Below are positions 57,503 to 64,000 of a stretch of DNA of 64,000 bases, in pieces; the stretch's first letter is position 1; the number at the start of each line of letters is the position of its first letter. A program made the position numbers and the translations under genes. The stretch is from Rhizobium sp. CIAT894. GTDB taxonomy: Bacteria; Pseudomonadota; Alphaproteobacteria; Rhizobiales; Rhizobiaceae. The notes under the pieces are model-generated. The model was not told the DNA's origin, did not search any database, and saw only the letters and a program-made list of their open reading frames with translations. Location of the stretch: positions 4,362,160 through 4,426,159 of the forward strand of contig NZ_CP020947.1 in NCBI RefSeq assembly GCF_000172795.2. Reading direction: 5' to 3'.

Positions 57503-59380
57503 TCAGGCGCTGTGACGTTCGGAAGAATTTATTCGACGCAGATGCACAAGCAGCAGCGCGATGGCTGCCGGCGTCATCCCCTCGACGATAGCCGCTTGGG
57601 CGATATTAAAGGGCCGCACCGCATTCAGCTTCGTCTTGAGCTCGTTCGACAGACCGGAGAGGGCGTCGTAGTTGAAATCTGCCGGAATCTGCCGCTCCTC
57701 GTCACGCTGCTGATCGGCGATGGCGGATGCCTGCCTCTCCAGGTAGACCGAATATCCCGCTTCGATTTCCAATGCTTCCGCAACTTTGGGTGCAATCGCG
57801 GCAAAGGTTTCCGGCCAAACTTCCCGAAGTGCGGCAAAATCGTAATTTGGATAGGACAGGAGATCATAAGCCGTTCGGCGCTGACCATCGAGATTGATGT
57901 TCAAGCCGGCGCGACGCGCCTCGTTCGGCGTCACCGCCAGCGACGTTAGCAGCGCGCGACCGGCGTCGATCTCTGCCTGATAGGCGGTGAAGCGCCGGAC
58001 CCGGTCGTGACTGATGCAGCCCAACCGCATCGCCAGCGGCGTCAGGCGCATATCGGCATTATCGGCCCGAAGCGTCAGTCTATATTCGGCGCGTGACGTA
58101 AACATTCGGTACGGCTCCGTAACGCCGCGTGATGTCAGATCGTCGATCATGACTCCGATATAGGAAGTGGTTCGGCTGAAATGGAACGGTTCCGAATCGC
58201 TGCTTCGCAACGCAGCATTAAGCCCCGCCGCCAAGCCCTGCGCCGCCGCCTCTTCATAGCCGGTGGTCCCGTTGATCTGGCCGGCGAGGAACAGACCTTT
58301 CAGTCGCTTCACTTCCAAAGACGGTGTTAGCTCACGCGGATCGACATGGTCATATTCGATCGCGTAACCCGGTTGAAGGATTCTCGCCTGTTCGAGCCCG
58401 GGGATCGTCTTGATAAATGCACCCTGGACCTCGGCGGGAAGGGAGGTGGAGATCCCGTTCGGATAGACGGTGTCGTCGTCGAGCCCCTCCGGTTCCAGGA
58501 AGACCTGGTGTCCGTCGCGCTCCCCAAACTTGACCAGCTTGTCCTCGATCGATGGGCAATAACGCGGCCCGACCCCTTCGATCTGACCGGAATACATGGC
58601 CGATCGCATGATGTTGTCGACGATAATCCGGTGCGTTGCTTCGGTCGTCCTGGTGACGCCACACTCAATCTGGGGGGTTGTGATTGCGTCGGTCATAAAC
58701 GAGAAGGGGACAAGCTCTGCATCGGCTCCCTGCCGACCAACAGCCTGCCAATCAATGGTCTTGCCATCCAGCCGCGCCGGCGTTCCGGTTTTCAGACGCC
58801 CGAGCTGCAAGCCGAGCCGGGCCAAGGTGGCAGACAAGCCAACCGAAGGGGCTTCGCCCACGCGGCCGGCAGGTGTCTTTTCCAAACCGATATGGATGAG
58901 CCCACGCAGGAAGGTGCCGGTGGTCAAGACCACCGCCGGCGCTCTCAAGGTCCGGCCGTCTTTCATAACAACGCCGGTCACCCGTCCGTCGGCAATATCC
59001 AGATCAAAGGCATCGCCCTCGACAATATCCAGGCCGGCCGTCGCTTCCATCTCCGCCAGCATGGCCAGGCGATAGAGCTTTCGATCGGCTTGCGTCCGCG
59101 GACCACGGACTGCGGCGCCCTTTTTCTTGTTCAACATCCGGAACTGAATGCCCGCGGCGTCCGCAACACGACCCATCAGCCCATCCATGGCATCGATCTC
59201 ACGAACCAGATGACCTTTGCCGAGCCCGCCGATCGCCGGATTGCAGGACATGACGCCAATCGTATCTCGTCTATGCGTCACCAGAGCGGTTTTCGCACCG
59301 AGGCGCGTAGCCGCATTGGCAGCCTCCGAACCCGCATGGCCACCGCCGATGACAATCACATCGTAGAGATTATCCGTCAT
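57503..59380 (-). CDS. mnmG: tRNA uridine-5-carboxymethylaminomethyl enzyme MnmG (GidA)
   Basis: A 625-residue FAD protein that, with MnmE, modifies U34 of several tRNAs. The ATG at about 59380 ([21 protein letters not shown]) has GGAG 8 bases upstream and gives the usual N-terminus; the frame extends through the parS region to 59428 but this is not needed. The FAD motif [29 protein letters not shown], and [16 protein letters not shown] are conserved. The C-terminal helical domain ends SERHSA. parS sites lie just upstream, between it and mnmE. Confidence 0.96.
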   Translation of the reverse strand: MTDNLYDVIVIGGGHAGSEAANAATRLGAKTALVTHRRDTIGVMSCNPAIGGLGKGHLVREIDAMDGLMGRVADAAGIQFRMLNKKKGAAVRGPRTQADRKLYRLAMLAEMEATAGLDIVEGDAFDLDIADGRVTGVVMKDGRTLRAPAVVLTTGTFLRGLIHIGLEKTPAGRVGEAPSVGLSATLARLGLQLGRLKTGTPARLDGKTIDWQAVGRQGADAELVPFSFMTDAITTPQIECGVTRTTEATHRIIVDNIMRSAMYSGQIEGVGPRYCPSIEDKLVKFGERDGHQVFLEPEGLDDDTVYPNGISTSLPAEVQGAFIKTIPGLEQARILQPGYAIEYDHVDPRELTPSLEVKRLKGLFLAGQINGTTGYEEAAAQGLAAGLNAALRSSDSEPFHFSRTTSYIGVMIDDLTSRGVTEPYRMFTSRAEYRLTLRADNADMRLTPLAMRLGCISHDRVRRFTAYQAEIDAGRALLTSLAVTPNEARRAGLNINLDGQRRTAYDLLSYPNYDFAALREVWPETFAAIAPKVAEALEIEAGYSVYLERQASAIADQQRDEERQIPADFNYDALSGLSNELKTKLNAVRPFNIAQAAIVEGMTPAAIALLLVHLRRINSSERHSA

Positions 59381-59401
59381 ATCCAACTCCATTGAAGCAG
59401 A

Positions 59402-59417
59402 CGTTTCACGTGAAACC
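59402..59417. promoter_or_regulatory. parS: parS site upstream of mnmG
   Basis: CGTTTCACGTGAAACC: the 14-base core GTTTCACGTGAAAC is intact, and only the outermost base pair differs from consensus. It lies in the mnmE-mnmG gap, 22 bases upstream of the mnmG start. Confidence 0.85.
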
Positions 59418-59428
59418 GGAGGGCCCAT

Positions 59429-59444
59429 GGTTTCACGTGAATCA
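59429..59444. promoter_or_regulatory. parS: Second parS-like site in the mnmE-mnmG gap
   Basis: GGTTTCACGTGAATCA has two differences from consensus (positions 1 and 14). It overlaps the mnmE stop codon, 27 bases (start to start) from the stronger site at 59402. Confidence 0.65.
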
Positions 59445-60761
59445 TTTGCCGATACAAAACTCCGAGAAGATCACACCGAGTAACTGCTCGACATCAACCC
59501 GCCCGGTGATCTTGCCCAGGAACTCAGCGGCCACACGCAACTGCTCGGTTCGCAATTCGAGGTTCACATCTATTTGCGAAATCGCCGCGTCCAGCGCCAA
59601 TAAACATTTCGCTAGCGAATCTTTATGCCGAGTGCGGCTCGGGATCGCCATGGACAGAGCCCCGAAACGTTCGGCGACAATGGCGCCGATCAACCGGCGT
59701 AATTCGGACAATCCGTCACCGGTCACCGTCGAAATCTGGAGGTCATATTGACCCGAGTTGATCTCAACGAGATCCTTCTTCGTGCCGACAGTAACATGCG
59801 GAGAACGTTGATCCAAGTCGTCGGGGACTACGGGATTTGCCATATCGACCAGCAGCAGAACAAGGTCGGCATCTCGCAGCGCCACACGCGCGCGCCGCAC
59901 GCCCTCTATCTCGACCCGGTCATCTGCCTCGCGGAGCCCGGCGGTGTCATAAAGTTTGATGAGATAACCGTCAATATCGAGATCGACCTGCAAAACATCG
60001 CGGGTGGTCCCAGCGATTTCGGTGACGATCGCCACGTCGCGACGGGTCAGAGCATTCAACAGGCTCGATTTCCCCGCATTCGGTGCGCCGGCGATGACCA
60101 CCTTGAAACCATCCCTGATGATCTCGCCTGCCGAAGCCGCAGCCAGATGTTCTTCGATCTCGCTGCGAAGCTTCTCCATATCGGTCCAGACCATGTCCGA
60201 TACCGAACCGGGAACATCGTCCTCATCGGGAAAATCAAGTTCAGCCTCGATCATCGCCCGCGCCCGCGTCAATCGTTCCGCCCACGAATCGTAAATGGCG
60301 GAAAGCCCGCCGGCGCTCTGCTCGATCGCAAGACGTCGCTGCATCTCGGTTTCGGCGCCGATGAGATCCGCCAGGCCTTCGATCTCGACGAGATCCAGCT
60401 TGCCGTTTTCAAAAGCCCTGCGCGAGAACTCGCCCTCGACCGCCATCCGAACACCCGGAACATCGCCAAGCGCGTGAAACAGTGCGGCCAGCACCGCGCG
60501 ACTGCCGTGGATCTGCAACTCGGCGACATCCTCGCCGGTAAATGAATTCGGAGCCGGAAAGAATAACACCAAGCCATTGTCGATCGGCTGGTTGTTACGA
60601 CTCCGAATCGTTCGGTAGGAGGCGAGGCGATCTGCCGGTACTGACCCGACCAGCCTAACCAACAGATCCCGGGTCAATGGGCCGCTGATGCGAACGATCG
60701 AAACGCCCGAGGGCGGCGCGCCGCTCGAGAGCGCAAATATAGTATCAGTCAACATGGCCAT
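59442..60761 (-). CDS. mnmE: tRNA modification GTPase MnmE
   Basis: A 439-residue GTPase partner of Mnm[23 protein letters not shown] is the family N-terminus; the G domain P-loop is [10 protein letters not shown] (225-234), then [13 protein letters not shown]. It ends CIGK with the essential cysteine C436. The exact start is uncertain between 60761 and the ATG at 60755. It is separated from rho by 190 bases and a strong terminator, so it has its own promoter and probably reads on into mnmG. Confidence 0.95.
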   Translation of the reverse strand: MAMLTDTIFALSSGAPPSGVSIVRISGPLTRDLLVRLVGSVPADRLASYRTIRSRNNQPIDNGLVLFFPAPNSFTGEDVAELQIHGSRAVLAALFHALGDVPGVRMAVEGEFSRRAFENGKLDLVEIEGLADLIGAETEMQRRLAIEQSAGGLSAIYDSWAERLTRARAMIEAELDFPDEDDVPGSVSDMVWTDMEKLRSEIEEHLAAASAGEIIRDGFKVVIAGAPNAGKSSLLNALTRRDVAIVTEIAGTTRDVLQVDLDIDGYLIKLYDTAGLREADDRVEIEGVRRARVALRDADLVLLLVDMANPVVPDDLDQRSPHVTVGTKKDLVEINSGQYDLQISTVTGDGLSELRRLIGAIVAERFGALSMAIPSRTRHKDSLAKCLLALDAAISQIDVNLELRTEQLRVAAEFLGKITGRVDVEQLLGVIFSEFCIGK

Positions 60762-60804
60762 ATCGCTGGTCCGTGGTCGGAATCCGAATCGATCCCTCTC
60801 AAAT

Positions 60805-60841
60805 AGAAAAAGCTGGCGACATCGTGACGATGTTGCCAGCT
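60805..60841 (-). terminator. Rho-independent terminator downstream of rho
   Basis: A 14-bp stem (60811-60824 / 60828-60841, one G-U pair) with a 3-base loop. On minus it is followed by TTTTTCTATTTG. It lies about 110 bases after the rho stop and isolates rho from mnmE. It is the strongest intrinsic terminator in the window. Confidence 0.9.
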
Positions 60842-60951
60842 CTCATCAAAGTGTGCTCGCCCCAAGGTGAGCGCGGTTCAGCTTCGCGTTCAAAGCTGAG
60901 GCGCATCGCGTCGACTTACCGCAATACACCTAAGTTGAATCCGGCTAAGGA

Positions 60952-62217
<1,266 letters not shown>

Positions 62218-62414
62218 GAAGTGACCAATACTCTTTTCAATTTCGAAGGGGAAAGGCGATGTTGGGTCGTATTCGGTACTGCGAAGGGCTCGCAGACGAC
62301 TGAACTCTACACACATGCCACGTAGATGAGATGCGCGGAAAATAGCGACTCGTGATCGCGCCCGCAAGAGGGCTGCTTAAAATGAAGCAAATTTAACCTG
62401 AGGGCGATTTTGCC

Positions 62415-62951
62415 TCAGAACGGCTTCACCACGACGAGGATCACGATGAGGATCATCAGCAATGTCGGCGCCTCGTTCATGAACCGCCAATAACGCGCGG
62501 AACGGCGATTTTCATCCCGTTCGAAGGCCCTGACGGCGCGGCTGAAAAACATGTGAACGCCGGTCAGCAGTACGACGAGACCGATCTTCGCATGCAGCCA
62601 GCCGCCCTGGAAGCCATAGACCGACCAGGCGAGATAGAGACCGAACATCCAGGTCAGCATCATTGCCGGCGTCATGATGATTCGAAGCAGCCGACGCTCC
62701 ATCACCTTGAAGGTTTCCGATTGCACCGATCCCGGCTCGGCATCGGTATGATAGATGAACAGCCGCGGCATGTAGAACAACCCGGCCATCCAGGAAATGA
62801 CGGCAATGATGTGCAGCGCCTTGATCCAGAGATAGAGATTGTCGGGGTTCCAGGCAAAAAGCCCGACTGCCATCAGCGCGAAGAAGGCGAGGGCAAAATG
62901 GGCTCGGCGCCGGGCGTAGGCGCCGGGTCTCCGGTCCGTCTGCCGTTCCAT
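62415..62951 (-). CDS. hemJ: Protoporphyrinogen IX oxidase HemJ
   Basis: A 178-residue membrane protein that oxidises protoporphyrinogen IX in haem synthesis. ATG at 62951, 2 bases after the hemE stop. WIKALHIIAVISWMAGLFYMPRLFIYH carries the conserved histidine pair region of HemJ (UPF0093), and about four helices follow; GGWLHAKIGLVVLLTGVH and NEAPTLLMILIVILVVVKPF complete the family pattern. The longer frame to 63203 runs through hemE and is not used. Tight linkage to hemE supports the function. Confidence 0.92.
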   Translation of the reverse strand: MERQTDRRPGAYARRRAHFALAFFALMAVGLFAWNPDNLYLWIKALHIIAVISWMAGLFYMPRLFIYHTDAEPGSVQSETFKVMERRLLRIIMTPAMMLTWMFGLYLAWSVYGFQGGWLHAKIGLVVLLTGVHMFFSRAVRAFERDENRRSARYWRFMNEAPTLLMILIVILVVVKPF

Positions 62952-62953
62952 CG

Positions 62954-64000
62954 TCACGCCCCGTCTCGCATCTGCCCGCCCCGCACCCGCTCGACGAGCA
63001 GGCGCACATGCTCGGGATCGGCCTGCGGCGTAATGCCGTGACCGAGATTGAAGATCAGCGGTCCATTGCCGAGATGCTGAAGAATGTCGTCGATACCCTC
63101 TTCCAGCGCCAGGCCGCCGGCAACGACGCGCATCGGATCGAGGTTGCCTTGGACCGGCCCATCCTTCTGAAGCTCCGCGGCGAAAGCCAGCGGGACCGAC
63201 CAATCGAGGCCGATCGCATCCGCCCCCGTCCTCTGGCGATAATTTTTCAACTGGTAACCGGCACCCTTGGCAAAGGCTATGATGCGCGCATGCGGTCGTT
63301 GCGACTTGACCGAAGCGATCATTCGCGCGACCGGCCGGATTGCGAAGGACTCGAACTCTTTCTCGCCGAGAACCCCCGCCCAGGAATCGAAGATCTGCAC
63401 GGCATCGGCGCCGGCATCGATCTGAGCGACGAGATAATCGGCCGAGACGTCGGCGAGCAGCATCAGGAGATGTTCGAAGGCGCGGGGATACCGGTAGGCG
63501 AAGAGGCGGGCAGGCGCCTGATCCGGCGTGCCGTGACCGGCAATCATATAGGTCGCAACCGTCCAGGGCGCGCCGCAGAAGCCGAGCAGCGTCGTTTCAT
63601 CAGGCAACGCTGCACGCAACCGCTGCACCGTCTCCATAACCGGCCTGAGATAATCGATAACCTCTTCGCCATTCAACCTGCCAATGCCGGCTTCGTCGAT
63701 CGGATCCATCTCGGGGCCATGGCCCTCGGTAAACCGGACATTGCGTTTCAACGCGTCGGGAATGACCAGGATATCGGAAAACAGAATGGCTGCATCGAAG
63801 CCGTAGCGGCGGATCGGCTGCAATGTGACTTCGACGGCGTGATCGGGCGTGTAGCAGAGATCGAGGAAACTTCCGGCCTTTGCCCGCGTTTCTCTATATT
63901 CCGGGAGATAACGTCCCGCCTGTCTCATCAGCCAGAGAGGAGGAGGGGAGAGGCTTTCGCCATCCAGAACTCTCATGATCTTTCGGCGCGTGTCGTTCAA
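62954..64000 (-). CDS. hemE: Uroporphyrinogen decarboxylase
   Basis: A 348-codon reading frame reaching the right edge. [23 protein letters not shown] is the signature near the N-terminus ([15 protein letters not shown]), with [19 protein letters not shown], a central [10 protein letters not shown], and [15 protein letters not shown] at the end. The enzyme decarboxylates uroporphyrinogen III to coproporphyrinogen III. The last codon in the window is TTG, which could be the start since family members begin about here, but a start just beyond the edge is possible. It is translationally linked to hemJ, and the chromosome origin is expected on its far side. Confidence 0.95.
   Translation of the reverse strand: MNDTRRKIMRVLDGESLSPPPLWLMRQAGRYLPEYRETRAKAGSFLDLCYTPDHAVEVTLQPIRRYGFDAAILFSDILVIPDALKRNVRFTEGHGPEMDPIDEAGIGRLNGEEVIDYLRPVMETVQRLRAALPDETTLLGFCGAPWTVATYMIAGHGTPDQAPARLFAYRYPRAFEHLLMLLADVSADYLVAQIDAGADAVQIFDSWAGVLGEKEFESFAIRPVARMIASVKSQRPHARIIAFAKGAGYQLKNYRQRTGADAIGLDWSVPLAFAAELQKDGPVQGNLDPMRVVAGGLALEEGIDDILQHLGNGPLIFNLGHGITPQADPEHVRLLVERVRGGQMRDGA

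Overview
This 64-kb window is ordinary, gene-dense, GC-rich alphaproteobacterial chromosome. Gene content and order (rlmH-envC-ctpA-yibQ-rppH, imuA-imuB-dnaE2, unlinked leuD and leuB, NAD-glutamate dehydrogenase of about 1,590 residues, htpX-rsmB-heparinase-purH, acs-trcR, leuS-lptE-holA, parB-parA-rsmG-mnmG-mnmE-rho-hemJ-hemE), palindromic intergenic repeats and protein wording all point to Rhizobium of the leguminosarum/etli group. I saw no tRNA, rRNA, insertion sequence, prophage, integrase or CRISPR array. The assignment is by pattern recognition, not by a database search.

Layout. 1-4.9 kb: end of rlmH, then envelope and RNA-decay genes on the plus strand (envC, ctpA, yibQ-like, rppH). 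4.9-5.9 kb: an iron-storage pair, bfd-bfr, on the minus strand with non-ATG starts. 5.9-11.8 kb: the SOS mutagenesis cassette imuA-imuB-dnaE2 behind a perfect LexA box. 11.9-17.4 kb: a zincin, a DUF1737 protein, a CitE-like lyase, small proteins, leuD, a PLP dehydratase and leuB. 17.4-24.9 kb: a parS-like site, a PAP2 phosphatase, an MFS transporter with a large periplasmic insertion, and a possible operon of alkaline phosphatase (behind a Pho box), a Tat-type secreted CxxC protein, and an ABC ATPase/permease with a histidine-rich loop. 25.2-30.6 kb: asd, a lytic transglycosylase, a diguanylate cyclase, carbonic anhydrase and pyridoxal kinase. 30.9-43.5 kb: NAD-GDH, an UMF1-type permease, then purH, heparinase-like, rsmB and htpX on the minus strand and an SDHAF4-family protein. 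43.5-50.6 kb: acs and a PrpE-like ligase flanking trcR and an orphan flagellin, then a YggS protein. 50.8-55 kb: leuS-lptE-holA on plus. 55.1-64 kb: parB, parA, rsmG, mnmG, mnmE, rho, hemJ, hemE, all on minus.

The right end is origin-proximal: parAB, mnmG/mnmE, rho and hemE cluster, and parS-type palindromes lie at 57,442 (perfect), 59,402, 59,429 and, 40 kb away, 17,451. In alphaproteobacteria oriC is typically beside hemE, so the origin is expected just beyond base 64,000.

No wholly new system is proven. The best candidates for something undescribed are the phoA/secreted-CxxC/histidine-rich ABC locus (20.5-24.9 kb), the MFS protein with about 185 extra periplasmic residues (18.5-20.4 kb), and the perfect 24-bp palindrome upstream of the orphan flagellin (47.8 kb).
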